From Bugula neritina (lineage: Eukaryota; Bryozoa; Gymnolaemata; Cheilostomatida; Bugulidae): DNA of 60,000 nt. The stretch's first letter is position 1; each line of letters opens with the position of its first letter. A program made the position numbers and the translations under genes. The stretch lies in assembly GCA_964035545.1 (NCBI GenBank), contig OZ037773.1:1926751-1986750 (forward strand). The letters run 5' to 3'. This document shows positions 1 to 21,187 of the stretch, piece after piece. The notes under the pieces are model-generated. The model was not told the origin of the DNA and did no database searches. It worked only from the letters and a program-made list of their open reading frames with translations.

Positions 1-35
1 CCAACGCAGCCTCCAAAGATCTGTGGCTAGGTTAG
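1..35 (-). other. Possible next exon of the WAP gene at the window edge
   Basis: On the minus strand an acceptor-like CTAACCTAG is followed by a short open stretch (PQIFGGCV) reaching the window edge. Exon C at 780-931 ends in phase 0 with a good donor, so at least one more exon must lie to the left. Too little sequence remains to tell whether this is that exon. Confidence 0.2.
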
Positions 36-389
36 TGTTTGTTGTGGGCTGAAGCGTTGTGGGTACACCATGCATGTACTGGATATGTGTGCTGTATAGT
101 GCATAGTATAGTTAGTTATAATGAAAGATATTAATGTGTAGGAGGTGTGGGTGAAGATTTGTGGAGAAAGGCAACTGCACCTTTTATCATTTAATAGAGG
201 CGACAGACGGACTTTAAATTTATCCAACATAGCCTTTAACTGACTAGTGTACTCTACAACCTGTGCAATATATGACATGATAGCTTTGTAATTTGTAGAA
301 TATATAATAACTATGCAACTTGTGTAACAATACATAAAATAGTAACTCTTTAATCTGTGTAATATATAATAGCTATACATGTTGCTTAT

Positions 390-760
390 CTTATAACGTA
401 CTAATTAGTATCTAGTATTGGGATAATAGTTTAGTAATAAACAATGTAATGTAGTAATAAACAATGTAATGTAATAATAAACAAGTACATTGTAGTACAG
501 TAATAATCAATGTTTTATAGTAACATACAAGTACTTTATACTATAGTAATAGAAAGTGCAATATAGTAATAAAAATGTAATCTATATAAAGTAATAGGTA
601 TTGCTGTATAGTGATTACAATGTATTATAGCAATATATTATATACAATGTGATATTATCTTATAGAATGTATTACAGTAATAAACAATGTCCAAATAGTG
701 ATATACAATATAACATACATGTTGTTTATCTCGTAATTTAGACTGTACTAAAGTAAACAG
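390..760. repeat. AT-rich degenerate tandem repeat
   Basis: Loose repeats of a TAATAAACAATGTA-like unit in intronic DNA downstream of the exon at 780-931. No coding signal is seen. Confidence 0.5.
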
Positions 761-779
761 CTATTTACTAGTTACTCAC

Positions 780-9565
<8,786 letters not shown>

Positions 9566-9733
9566 CTGTAAAATATAAAAGACACAAAATCATAGGCTTT
9601 GGCATAGAAAAATATCTGCTACGGTTGATGTGAGTGTTGGCTACTATTATATTTTCAAAAAGCATATTAGTTAAACCAGTTGTCACAATTCATAACAATT
9701 CCTACTAACAAATGAATATTAAATAGCACTCAC

Positions 9734-9796
9734 CTTTTCTGGTGCAGATCTCGTCTGCGAATGAAGCGACTTTCACGTGTTGTACTTATTTATAAG
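9734..9796 (-). promoter_or_regulatory. TATA promoter and non-coding exon 1 of the WAP gene
   Basis: Read on the minus strand, a TATAAATA box lies at 9787-9794. About 25-30 bases downstream a short non-coding exon would start (near 9760) and end at a clean donor, AAAAG|GTGAGT (GT at 9732-9733). The next acceptor (TTTTACAG, exon base 9565) lies 55 bases before the signal-peptide ATG. The same plan, TATA box then non-coding exon 1 then signal-peptide exon, is seen in the two neighbouring secreted-protein genes. The transcription start is inferred from TATA spacing only. Confidence 0.6.
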
Positions 9797-9799
9797 GCA

Positions 9800-12490
9800 A
9801 CCGCTTTGCGGCTTAGTATAGTAGGCAACAGAGCGTGACGTGAACAACCCTAGCTGACGTATTTATGTCATTCCAGCAATCAATGTAATGCCTTGCTTGT
9901 GTAAACTACAATATTTTGCAAAAACATTACTAGGAAGTTATTTATAGACTCACTGTATCCAAATCGTTCTCTTACTATTTTATTACCAAGTTATGTGAGT
10001 AAATCACCCGATATTATCAGTGGAATGCACCCTATAATGATATTCAAATACCAGCTATATTGGAGGCTAGAAGTTGTTTGGATGTTGGGTTGATAGGGCT
10101 AAAACTGACTTTATTATTGGTAAAGCTGGCCAAGTAAACACATAATCTTGTTTGTGAGGTGAACATTGTTTCTTATAATACCATTGACTTAATATTGTAT
10201 GATTTCCTGCTTACTTGATGAGTTGAACTTGTTATACAGTTTCAGTTGAAGAGACAAAAATATGTCTTCTACAGATACAGCTCACTAGAAAGTTATTGTC
10301 TACAAGCTACACTACACATTCTATACACTATGTTCTATACTTCGAGTTCTACACTCTTTGCATTCTATACTCCACCTTCTACATTGCACACTCTACATTT
10401 AGTCTTGTATTTTCTACATTCTATTTTCTATGCTCTTCATACTAATTTACGCTCTATAATAATATGTGCTATGCTTTACATTCTACAATCTACATCTACA
10501 ATCTACAATCCACATGTTCTATGCGTTACATTCCACATTTTGTACTTTACACAACCTCTCTCCCATCCTCTGTATCTAGTATCCCAGTCACCAAGTTGGG
10601 AAACTGAAATATGTCAATAGAATTTAAAATATGACAAATAAAAGTTGCATCATCATATTATGACAACTGTTGGTTAGGTTTACTTTTAGTTATTTCTGTG
10701 TGTTATGCAATAGATACAAATATGGCACATCAACACTGACTGGGCATTGCTACCAGCAGATAAAACAAATATAATTGGGTAATAAAACAAACATTGGAAG
10801 CTGAAGCTACTGACCTATTAATTGCTGACCTATAATTAAACGAATAATAGTATGCTATTATGATGTAATGCACCTTCCACATGATAAGCTGGCTATTCTC
10901 TAACTTCATCTGTTAATCTAATGTTCAGCTTCCTCCATGACACATGCATTCCTTTACTGCAGCTTTGTGAAAACAACTTCCCCAGCTGAAAACAACAGGG
11001 GGTTTGATACCAGTGTAACCACAGCTGCCTTTTCACTATTAGACTATGAAGGACAACTATTAGCATAGGGCCACATAAGGTGGAATTCAATTACTTGCCA
11101 CACAATACAATGATAGCAAGGGCGAAACTGAAGTGGCACTACCCTTACCACTATTGAAGGTTTATTGTAAGCTACGAAATACTGTAAAGTTATATTGTAG
11201 GTATATTTTAGGTATATTGTAGGTGTATTGTAGGTATATTGTAGGTATATTGTAGGTATATTGTAGGTATATTGTAGGTATATTGTAGGTATATTGTAGG
11301 TATATTGTAGAGGTGTATTGTAGGTATATTGTATAGGTGTATTGTAAGTATATTGTAGAGGTGTATTGGCGGTATATTGTAAGGGTATACGATGGAAATG
11401 TATTTTATGGGGTTATATATTGCATAGAGGTACGAGTATATTGTATAGGTTATACATTGTAAGGGTTACATATTATTGTAGGGGTTATACATTGTAAGGG
11501 TTATATATGTTAAGGGCATATTGCAAGGGTATACTGTAGGGGTTATATTGTAGGGGTATATTGTAGGGATATACTGTAGGGGTTATATTGTAGGGGTATA
11601 TTGTAGGGGTATATTGTAGGGATATACTGTAGGGGTTATATACTATATAGAGGGCACGTTGCTAAGGAATGCTGACTCTACTCTTTTATTCACCAATCCT
11701 GTTGTTCTTAATTAAGAAGGAACAGGATGCTGGGGCAGCAAGGACTGGATGATGCATGACTATGAATCAGAAGATTGAGTCACAACTCTAACTACACTGC
11801 ACCAAAGAGTTAAAGGTGTATATATCACTCTGCACTTTGCACTAGCTGTACACCCTTAGTTGATCCCCTAAGCCCTAAACCATACCCTATATTCTATGCA
11901 CAACCTAGTTGTTCCCCTAAACCATAACCCTTATACAATGTAATATTACACACCACATACCTAGTTATTTCCCTAAACCATACCATATTCTATGTACAGC
12001 CTAATTGTTTCCTTTATACCACATAATACAGCACACCACGTCCCTGGATATTTCTCAACAGTCCACACCATATACCATATTTTATACACACATAGCTGGT
12101 TGTTCTCATAAACCAGTATATATTCTGCAGGCACCCCTAGCTCAGGTGTCAGTTCATCTTTTTAGTTATATCAGTTATATTAAATTGAAATTATTTTGGT
12201 ACGATTTATATTTGGCTCAAGTCGCTTAAATTAATGTGTCAGATTTTGATAAACTTTTACAGGCTGCTTTAGGATGTTCAGCTCTCCTATGGGTTCACTT
12301 TCCTCAATGTGCATTTTATACTATTCAAAAATTGATATTCCATGTATACCATTTATCTAGCTGTTAGCTTGCACTACATGTATTGCATTGTGTGTAAAAT
12401 ATTATATTTGGTAACGGTCTATTACATATTTATAGTTGTAACCTGCATGATAATGTCATGTGAAATATAATATATATTATTACTATATAA
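9800..12490. other. Intergenic region with a minisatellite
   Basis: No supported gene. A TATTGTAGG(T/G)-type minisatellite with a unit of about 10-11 bases runs from about 11,195 to 11,650. CTACATTCTATAC-like low-complexity DNA around 10,300-10,560 creates a spurious 124-codon open frame on the plus strand. The rest is unremarkable AT-rich DNA between the WAP gene promoter and the first duplicated block. Confidence 0.7.
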
Positions 12491-13062
12491 TATATTATTA
12501 TGATATAACATATTGTGATACTATCATTAACTGCGTGTTTTAATTTTATATACTTCTAAGCACAAATTTTATTTTCTAACTATCTTATGACATCTGTTAA
12601 CAAGAGAATAGAAAAAAAGAAGACAACTTGCATTCCTTCTTACCCAATAAAGCTATTATCACTATTCACATGTATATTGTATATATAATTGTACTTATTT
12701 TAGGACTGGGTTTTACTGGCGAAGCAATGGTAGCGTGTATATGGTAGCGTATATTGCATGAAAATAATCTTATATAGAACATAAAATGTAGAAAATAATA
12801 AACATAGCTTATAGCATTACCCTGCTTATAACTGACAATATGTTTCTTTAAACAAAATATAGCTATAGAAAGTTATTACCACAACAAAAAGTAAAGCTTA
12901 CGATTAAAGCTGCAAAATAATGTGATTGGTAATTAGTTTCTGTAAGTTTTAATATGTTATATAGACACCATACGTTTTATATAATTAAATAGATCATGTT
13001 ATAAAGAGTATAGTTAGGAAATATAGGTCTGCAGAGACATATGATTGCTGCAGGCCACATCA

Positions 13063-16000
13063 TTATGGTTCCGGCTCGCTTGGGAAAGCATTATCAGGAT
13101 TTTCTTCCCTTCGCTGTATAAGAAAAACAATTATAAACAGTTAAGAATCTGTAGAGCATTAGTATGTTCTGAGTAGTTATTTGATTCTTTCATTGTAGTG
13201 CCAGTTGACGCACCAATAAAAATCAATTGGATTCTAGAGTCTAGAGAAACTTTATATAAATTTGATGTACTCACCCTGATTATAGTTCCATCTGGCAGTA
13301 TAATTCCTATGTTATCATCAAATATGGGTCCTGGTGGCTGTGTGAGAAAAGTAATACATAGAGTTAAGTTTCTGTAGAAATTGAATTTCATGTATAACAA
13401 GGATCCAACTGAATGTACTTGGGTATAGCCATTTTAACCCCTACTGTAGTGTCAGCTGACACTACAATAATTAAGGTCAGGGGTTAGCTGTTCTCTAGAG
13501 GAACTTTATATAAAATAGATATACTCATCCCTAATGGAACTCCATCCTGTACAAAATTAGGGTCATTTTCAAATGGTGGCTGTGTAAAAAGGTAATATAA
13601 TATAATATATAGTGAGCATGGTAATCAAATGTGCAATAGTATGTACTGAGTAGTCATTTTGACTCCTCTGTTGTAGTGTCAATTGATATTACAATAGGAA
13701 GTCTGATGGATTTCTAGATAAACTTTATATGAATTGGATGTATTCACCAGAACTGTAGGTGGGTCCAGCCATTGAGGCTCTTCTACTGGGAAAATTCCAT
13801 CCAGTAGAAGAGCTACAATAAAAGCTCAGTTAAAATCTCAACAGTTCAGTTAAAATCTGAGCTGAAGTCAGCTGGTTTCTAGAAAAAACTTCACATAAAC
13901 TAAATGAACCCACCCTAACCGTAGGTAGGCCCAGCCATTGAGGCCTTTCTGCCGGAAGAATTTGACTCTGTCCTGGATTTAGATCCACTACGTCATTAGG
14001 ATTAACTTCCAATGGTGGCTGTGTAAGAAAAGTAGTATAATATAGATAGTGAGAATCAGTAGAACCTGAATTTAATGTTAATTAAACATATACATGCAGC
14101 TGTATGTACTGAGTAGGCTAATTGACTGTTTTATGGTAGTGTCTGTTGACATTAAAATAAAAGTTCAGATGAAATCTCAGCAGAAGTCAACTGTTCTCTA
14201 GAGAGAAACTTTATATAAACTAAATATACTCACCGCGACTGTAGGTGGACCCTGCCATTGAGAAATTTTATCTAGCCCTGGAGTTGTAATCACTTCATCT
14301 TCAAGGTCAACTGCTTTGGGTTGCTGTGAATAAAAAGTAACATATAAAGTTAAGTGTTTGTGGAAATTCTAGGTTCATCAAGCGTACAGTAGTATGTATA
14401 CTGTGTATATAAACAAACTACGGAGAACATAAGGATTGTATAATAGTGCATTGCTAGCATGGATGCTGAGATTTAGATTTTACACTGATATTTCTAGTTA
14501 TAGTATAGTTGTAGTGAGTCTAAGACTATACTGAAGCAAACCTAATCAAACAAAATCAATCTGGGTTGAATTTCCAGTGGGTTTCTGTCCTATTTACAGT
14601 GTAAGTCAATGAGCCAAATCGCTACGAGAATGCATATCAAAGATATAAAGACATGCAATGAATTAAAACAATAAAACTGTTCGCATACTTTAAAATTCAC
14701 ACTCTCAATATTGATCTCTAGAAGTTACAATGCCAGCGTTACATATGTAGAATAAACTTTTCAAAGATTCTTGTTCATACAGCCACCACAATTACTTTAT
14801 AAGAAACAAACAATTAAAATGGTTTTACAAGTAGAAACACTCGAGTTCTCACTTTTGAAAGTTGGTCTTTGCACCGTTTGCATGTTGGTCTACATCCTTT
14901 GCCATTAGGATAGAATTCCTCCACATTCTGACAGTTAGGTCCTGGTCTTCCTTTTTTAGGACAACCTTTCCTCTTACACTTCTTTTTTGGATTCAATAAT
15001 TTAATAACATGTTAAAATAAAATTACGCTGCTACATCTGCAATTCCTATGTTGAACTTCATGAGTCCCTTTATTGGCTATAGTCAGATTACTCTTATGCT
15101 GCTTTAATTCTTAAAAACAACTGCATGAAGCAAGCAGAGTATAGACAAAGAAAGCTACCTTCAGAATGATTGGATCGGCACACCTCTGACATTTTGGTCT
15201 ACATCCCTCACCATTTGGAAAGTAATCCACCACCCACTCACAGCTCTGTGGAATCTTTTTTTTCGGACATGCTTTTCGTGTGCATTTCTTCTTTGGAGGC
15301 TAAGTACAAGTGGTATCGGAAATTAAACAATTTCGAAATTGTAATAAATTGTTTGGTTACCTGAAAGCAGAACTTACTAGTTATCAGAAAACAAAGCTCA
15401 TAACATTTGAGAAACAGAAATGAACAACTAACTTTAGGATCTTTACAGACTTTGCAAGCAGGAGCACACCTCTCTCCATTCGGGTAGTATATCTCTACAT
15501 TTTTACATTGGCTGCTGACTTTCTTTTTTGGGCAGGCTTTCCTTTGGCACTTTCTTTTTGGTGGCTACAAGTTGAATATAGTTACCTTAGATTTATACTA
15601 CACAACATGAAAAGAGTACTAAGTAGAAAGTACACTGCATGAAACGAATATACAAAATTTTTATGTCCATATGATTAACAATTATTATAGGCACAAAGGG
15701 CACTTGTTTTTCATTTTGTTATACAAGATCAATTTGTCAACCACAACTTAATTATATACTTTGATTTTTATTTCACTTTAGAATACACAACTTAGAAGCT
15801 TACCTTAGTTGGAACAGGGTCTTTGCAGACGCTGCACTTGGGTTTACATCCTTGACCATTTGGATAGTAATCACCCACATTCTTACAACTTTTCGGAACT
15901 TTTTTTCTGGGACATGCTTTTCTTGTGCATTTCTTCTTTGGAGGCTAAATTTGAACAGTTAGAATGCAAAAGTGGATTATTGTGGTGCAGTTCCAGCTGT

Positions 16001-17479
16001 ATTTGGCACAAAACTGACTGTAATATTTTTATAAAGTAACACTTCAGTTGATTAAATGGAAACATGTGTAAGCTTTGCATCAAACTGTGTGTACTGCATA
16101 ACTATACCACCTGTACTGCATTACTATACCATCTGTACTGTATGTTTATACCACCTGCGTTGTATGTCGACATATACCACTTGTAATACATACCTAACTA
16201 TACCTGTACTACATGAAAATTATATGAGCTTACTCTAGTTGGAACAGGATCTCTGCAGACCTTGCATTTGGGTCTACATCCTTTACCATTTGGATAGTAG
16301 TCAACCACATTCTTACAGCTTTCATGAACCTTCTTTCTTGGACATGCTTTCCTTGTGCATTTTTTTCGAGGAATCTGAAATTTCGAATGGTCAGATATGC
16401 AAAGCTGAAAAGTTCCTTCAACTGCAGGAGCATTGTTTGCGATTAATAGTAGTGATCTGAGATGTTTAGTATTATTTATTAGTGGATGATAGAGGTGACA
16501 AGTGGTTACTAGTTAGCATCACCTAGAGATTATTAGTTATTAGTGATATTAGGTATTGGTCTATGGTTAGTGTTGGTTAGTAGCTAGTAAACTCATTACT
16601 AGTTAGTGCTAGTCATTATTAGTTAGTGCTAATTAACATTGGTCTATACTGGTTAGTAGTAGCAATTATTCATTAGTAATGTAGATAAATTGGGATAGTA
16701 GTAGTTGGAAAATGCCTATTTTTGCTAAAACTTATCCATTGGTATAAAGTAAAAATTTCTAGTATGTTGACATGTTGCTAACCTTTTTTGTGGTAGTCAG
16801 CTTGGTGACTTCTGTGGTAGGCTTTTCGTTCATTTCTGTGGTGGTTGTTTCAGCCATTTCTGTGGTGGTTGTTTCAGCCATCTTTGTGGTGGTCGTTTCA
16901 GCCACCTTTGTGGTGGTCGTTTCAGCCACCTTTGTGGTGGTCGTTTCAGCCACCTTTGTGGTGGTTGTTTCAGCCACCTTTGTGGTGGATTTTAGAAACA
17001 AAACATATTAATAAATAAAGCAAATTTTAGCGTAACATATCTAAGAAAAGCAGGGGAGCAGCTGTAGTCTAGAGGTCAGAGTATTTGCCTAGTAAACACG
17101 AGGCCATGGGTTCTAATCCTGACAAAGGCCTTCGGTAATGCTAGAAAGAGCATCCAGTCATAATTGCTTCTGTGCCCCATATGAATAACTTTTTAGCCCA
17201 CTGTATAGAAAACTCTTTCCATTAGGGCTTTCTCATATGGATGGTGACTATAAACTTGCGTTCATTTTTATATCTAGAAAAGCAACAGTGACAGTGTCAC
17301 TACACTAAGCTGTTGTGGAAGCTCTCTCTCTCTTGCAGTCAGTCGATACGACTATGGAAGCTAACCAACTGTATAAGTGGTGCAGGAAATTACTCTCACC
17401 TGAGAGACGCATCCTGCTATGATTGATAGACCAATAAGCAGTGTCCAATACTGTGACTTCATTTCCCCTCACAGATTTT
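13063..17479 (-). CDS. Secreted Thr-rich / six-cysteine-module protein, copy A
   Basis: Coding exons in transcription order: 17400-17479 (ATG at 17462; 21-residue signal peptide beginning MKSQYWTLLIGL), 16783-16977 (Thr-rich, 8-residue units such as VAETTTTK), five six-cysteine modules 16234-16374, 15804-15944, 15433-15564, 15159-15299, 14853-14990, then short acidic Pro-rich exons 14234-14323, 13914-14018, 13529-13579, 13275-13337 and a terminal exon 13063-13113 ending in TAA. All exons are phase 0-0, so loss or gain of any exon keeps frame. Full use gives about 436 residues. The modules read CX4CX8-9CX12CX3CX2C with very basic N-terminal halves (PPKKKCTRKACPRKK). Inference: an extracellular protein with a mucin-like stalk, polybasic cysteine knots and an acidic tail. 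Two splice sites are damaged (listed separately), so the tail may be spliced irregularly. No named family is recognised. Confidence 0.82.
13529..13579 (-). pseudogene. Tail exon with mutated donor (copy A)
   Basis: This 17-codon acidic exon (PPFENDPNFVQDGVPLG) has a normal ACACAG acceptor, but its donor reads GGG|ATGAGT where the sister exon at 13275 has AGG|GTGAGT. It is a single G-to-A change at the first intron base. Read-through would add about a dozen residues before a stop; skipping keeps frame. Confidence 0.65.
13754..13815 (-). pseudogene. Truncated tail exon relic with a 12-bp hairpin (copy A)
   Basis: The 3' half (EEPQWLDPPTVL, then a GTGAAT donor) is clearly homologous to the end of the exon at 13914-14018 (ERPQWLGLPTVR). 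The 5' half is gone and the nearest acceptor (TTGTAG) leads into the wrong frame with an early stop. The junction carries a perfect inverted repeat, CTCTTCTACTGG / CCAGTAGAAGAG, separated by 11 bases, which may mark the deletion or inversion event. Confidence 0.6.
14853..14990 (-). pseudogene. Module exon with lost splice acceptor (copy A)
   Basis: This fifth cysteine-module exon is intact in frame (CKRKGCPKK... through CKRCKD) and has its donor, but the acceptor is missing: where copy B reads ATTGCAG|CC, copy A reads ATTGAATCC. Either the exon is skipped (harmless to frame, since it is phase 0-0) or an AG nine bases inside the exon (CCAAAAAAG|AAGTGT, also phase 0) is used, removing three residues. 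Confidence 0.7.
17053..17275 (+). mobile_element. tRNA-derived SINE, present only in block A
   Basis: Starts GGGAGCAGCTGTAGTCTAGAGG (A-box region) with a B-box-like GGGTTCTAATCC, followed by the family's tRNA-unrelated body (AGAGCATCCAGTCATAATTG...) and tail (CTATAAACTTGCG). It is flanked by the 9-bp duplication AGAAAAGCA (17044-17052 and 17276-17284). Copy B has an uninterrupted sequence at the equivalent place. Confidence 0.85.
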
Positions 17480-18504
17480 CTGCGGGATATACTGGTCAAC
17501 CAGGAACTGCATAATGTAACGGAGCAAGTATGCATTGAGTGTGTAAACAATTTAAAGCTCAGTAGATCTTAGCGAACTTCGTAATATTTATCAAACTAGT
17601 AGCCAATACTCCTTGCATATGCATTTACTATACATTTATATATCAATGCCAGATGGTAAAATAAACTTTTAAGTACGGCATTTACTATAATATTTCCCAA
17701 CTGCATGACGTCCAATACCGATTTCAACCGTGTCTATAATTTGTAACTCTTGTTAATGACTATTGACTTCCTGTCATATGCTAACTACCTTATATTATAT
17801 ATTATTGTTTGATTTATGTCCCATAATTTCAAGTTTATGTGACATACATAAAATTCTAGCTAAATTACACAATTTTTCACATATTACATAGTATCTACAT
17901 ATTTCATTCTGTATCATATTGTGTCATTAGTCTTATATATTGTATGCTAAGTTTGATCAAATATCCTTGTTTTAGTTTTATATATTACCTATATATACCT
18001 ATATACCTATATATATTATTCCATTAGTCTTATACATTATTATCAATCTAGCACTGTATACTATGTAATTGTTTCACTCAATATTATATGTTGCTAAATA
18101 TTACTTGAACTAAAATGATGCAATAATCTTCATTTAAAATGCTAAGATTGAGTACAATGTGTGATGTACTGTGATACTGTACTATAATTGCTTTAAACTT
18201 ATCAAACATTTTTTCTACTACTATATAAATTTAGGTATCCTAATAAAATGACAATATAATAATGTATTATAAAATTACAAAGATAAAATAATAGAAATTA
18301 CTGGAACAACATAAACTTGCTTTCTAATTAGTACGCAAGTATTTGTGAACATGAATACAAAACTGTATTGAAATTAGATTGGGCAACTTATATTGCAATA
18401 TATTGTTTTTAAATATTATTAGTATAGTTTATACTGCCATATATCGTATTATACTGTATAAAACATACCAGTATTATATGTTACAATATTATACATTGAG
18501 ATTA

Positions 18505-18650
18505 AAGATGCTACTCTTATTTAGCAGTGGTATAATTAAGCAATGTGAAATGCATCGACAGTATAAAGTAACTATAACTATAGAATTATTATTGATACAC
18601 TTTCTATTGCCAAATTATATTATTGCTAAACAAGAGTAGCATCTTTCATA
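18505..18650. mobile_element. Palindromic MITE-like element (block A)
   Basis: Inverted ends of about 40 bases: AAAGATGCTACTCTTATTTAGC on the left matches the reverse complement of the right end GCTAAACAAGAGTAGCATCTTT. No coding capacity. Shared with block B (26,570-26,720), so it predates the duplication. Confidence 0.6.
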
Positions 18651-19231
18651 TAAAAATATATTATTACAATGTAAAATCAAAATATTTCATTTCTATAGAA
18701 TAGTCTATTTATATATCATATGTAATATATTATATATAATATATTACATATAAACCTACAATATATCACTATAGTATATTTCATATAACAAATGATACCC
18801 AATATGCAAATTGTATAATACACCATTATCATATTATACGACTACTACATTTTAAAATATAAAATATTATTGTATATTAATACTATAACTATTATAATAT
18901 AATTCTTCAACGTAATTATTTGATATTGCTATATAATACTCCTAATTATTAATAATTACTTAATATTATCTGAAGCTACTATATATAATACTTCAATATA
19001 CTATACTTCTATACAAGTATTATTATATATTATACTCCTATACATTATATACTTATGTACAAGTATACATTATACTATACTACTATACATTATATACTAG
19101 TATTAATATATATTATACTCCTATACATTATACTTCTATACTAGTATATATTATATTATACTACTATATATGCTATACTTCTATACAAGTATTAATATTA
19201 TAAGATACTATATAATATATTCTAGTAATAC

Positions 19232-19395
19232 CTGATACAACTGAGTCTAACTGATTAAGCAGCTCCTACAAGATGCCAGAGTTCCAGTCTTATGAGCTGC
19301 TGCTTCACACCCCACCTTATATACATGCTACCTCACTTCTCTCAACACAATGGCAGCTCTCCAACACAATGGCAGCTCTCCAAACAATGGCAGCA
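19232..19395 (-). promoter_or_regulatory. TATA promoter, upstream repeats and non-coding exon 1 of copy A
   Basis: On the minus strand TATATAAG lies at 19316-19323. A predicted non-coding exon starts near 19,290 and ends at 19232 with the donor ATCAG|GTATTA. Just upstream of the TATA box are about three tandem copies of a ~19-base unit (core GAGAGCTGCCATTGTGTTG). The arrangement is conserved in copy B, where the surrounding AT-rich intron has diverged much more, which argues for function. The ATG at 17462 lies in the next exon; I place its acceptor at CCGCAG (exon base 17479), with TTATGCAG slightly upstream as the alternative. Confidence 0.6.
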
Positions 19396-19852
19396 TTCTA
19401 CAGGCCTTGTGATCTCCATGAAAAATCATGTGATCGCTAGCTCTTTATTATGCTGGTGCCGTCATCACCTGGTGCTGTCAGTTACTTAGAATAGTTTAGA
19501 GTTCAGTTATAATTATCTGCCTTCCTTCAACAGGAGTCGATTGTGTTGAGATTTAAGGTTGCAAAAGTTCAAATTGTCATGTGACTTGACTAATGGACAT
19601 ACAGTAGCTATACTATAATATATTACATGTAAGAAATACCAATACAATATCATATAGTATAACTATTTTATCCATAACCTATAATGACATATTTTACTTT
19701 ATAACACAGAATATGTTATGAAATATTATCATATATAATTTGGTATAATGTTATATAGAACATTATGAACAAGTACAATGTACAATTTCGTATATATATT
19801 ATAGTATACTACATATGATTTATTATATATGCATTATGATATATAATATAGA

Positions 19853-20038
19853 GAGCAGCCATGATATAGTAATTGAAACATAGATTTAGTAAACATGAGG
19901 TTAGTGGTTTTAATACCAGGAAAGACGATATCGATGTTTGGAAAAGCTTTATAGTGTCTTAATTACTCCTTCGTCACAATAGAGAAACAAACTTTAAAAA
20001 CTATTTTGATATGGTGCCTATAAACTGACGTGGGTTTA
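19853..20038 (+). mobile_element. Degenerate tRNA-derived SINE (block A)
   Basis: Same family as the SINE at 31.17 kb (AGAGAGCAGCCATG... start, CTATAAACTGACG end) but heavily mutated; the A and B boxes are no longer recognisable as functional. It has a counterpart in block B at 28.2 kb, so it is older than the duplication. Confidence 0.7.
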
Positions 20039-20672
20039 CCATGTTATCACATATATAACATGTTTTACTATGCATTTCATATACTGTTGCATGTATCATA
20101 GCATATCACATAATATAAAACACAGCGTATAAGATACTATATGACTCAAATTATAGCTCACAGCATGTAATATAATATGCATCACAACATAAAATATGGC
20201 GCCCAACATACTAGATTATGATATATATTATCAATTCAATTAGCAATAAATAACTGAAACAAAATTAATGAAACATACCACCACAATCTTATTCTAAATA
20301 ACATAGAAATATTATATGATTTAAGGTGTGATGTGACTGCATAGACAATTGTTGGTAGCTTTTTTGACAGCCAACAATACATACATTTTTCCAAATGTTC
20401 AACAGTGATATACTTCTCAGAAGAAAGTAATTAGTAGTTCTGTCCATCAGAGCAAAGTTTGAAGTTTGCGTATACTGTATTTGCATTCTTGTCTGTCATC
20501 AGCTATTATGTGCCTTTCCCCAGTTCTGCCTCTTCACAACAATAATACATTCTACGAGTGTGTTCAAGTCACGGAGGTAATTTTAGGTGTTGACTGAAGC
20601 TGAAATATGGCTTCAGCTAAATTCAACTGTAGCCTACACACAGGTATATAAAAGATAACATCTACCTGTGTG

Positions 20673-20782
<110 letters not shown>

Positions 20783-20894
20783 CTGTAGTGTAAGTTTGTT
20801 AAACAGCAGATAAAAGAGTGCTCAAATTATTATATGTTCAATAATGAGCAATTATATTATCAAGAAAAAGAGCAATTTAATTAGGTGTTAATTT

Positions 20895-20943
20895 ATTGTG
20901 CTTTTATTAGTTTCATGATTTTTTAGCACTCCTCAGGCACAAT
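20895..20943 (-). ncRNA. Decayed hammerhead ribozyme motif (left arm)
   Basis: Minus strand: stem I strands AUUGUGC and GCACAAU are perfectly complementary, and the catalytic boxes CUGAGGA and GAAA are intact. Stem II is reduced to about 3 bp and stem III has lost the G-U needed before the cleavage site. Probably inactive. Confidence 0.55.
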
Positions 20944-21101
20944 ATGCATTATTGTTGTTACTTAAAGTATACAGAGATGAGCTAGATTTTTGTTACACAA
21001 AATTGGCAAGTTTCAGTGTACTAAACTTTTAAATTAATTATACTAGATTTGTAACCAATCAGCACTAATTACAGAAGCCTTAGCTAGACTCTGCAATAAT
21101 T

Positions 21102-21150
21102 ATTGTGCCCGAGAAGTGCTAAAGAAGCATGAGACTAATAGTAGCACAAT
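21102..21150 (+). ncRNA. Decayed hammerhead ribozyme motif (right arm)
   Basis: Stem I (AUUGUGC/GCACAAU, 7 bp), stem II (GUGCU-AAAGA-AGCAU, 5 bp) and stem III with a GUA cleavage triplet are intact. The core boxes are damaged: CCGAGAA for CUGANGA and GAGA for GAAA. The two arms keep complementary parts of one ancestral ribozyme. Confidence 0.55.
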
Positions 21151-21187
21151 AATTTAACATCTGACTAATTTGCTCTTTTTCTTGATA

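Larger units (their letters stand above)
12495..20660. repeat. Tandem segmental duplication, block A
   Basis: Alignable by eye with 21,297-28,730 over the whole gene, its promoter and long AT-rich flanks. Shared landmarks are the TATTGTGATACTAT...TTTTAATTTTAT start, the palindromic element at 18.5 kb, the promoter at 19.3 kb, an old SINE at 19.85 kb and the TGTCCATCAGAGCAAAG region at 20.44 kb. Confidence 0.85.

Noticed and set aside
10246-10620. 124-codon plus-strand frame
   Set aside because: Low-complexity CTACATTCTA-type sequence, no splice or homology support.
17635-17642. TATATAAA on the minus strand upstream of the copy A signal-peptide exon (and 25778-25785 in copy B)
   Set aside because: First considered as the promoter, but a better conserved TATA box with upstream repeats and a donor-terminated exon lies at 19.3 / 27.46 kb, parallel to the WAP gene; the nearer one is probably intronic.
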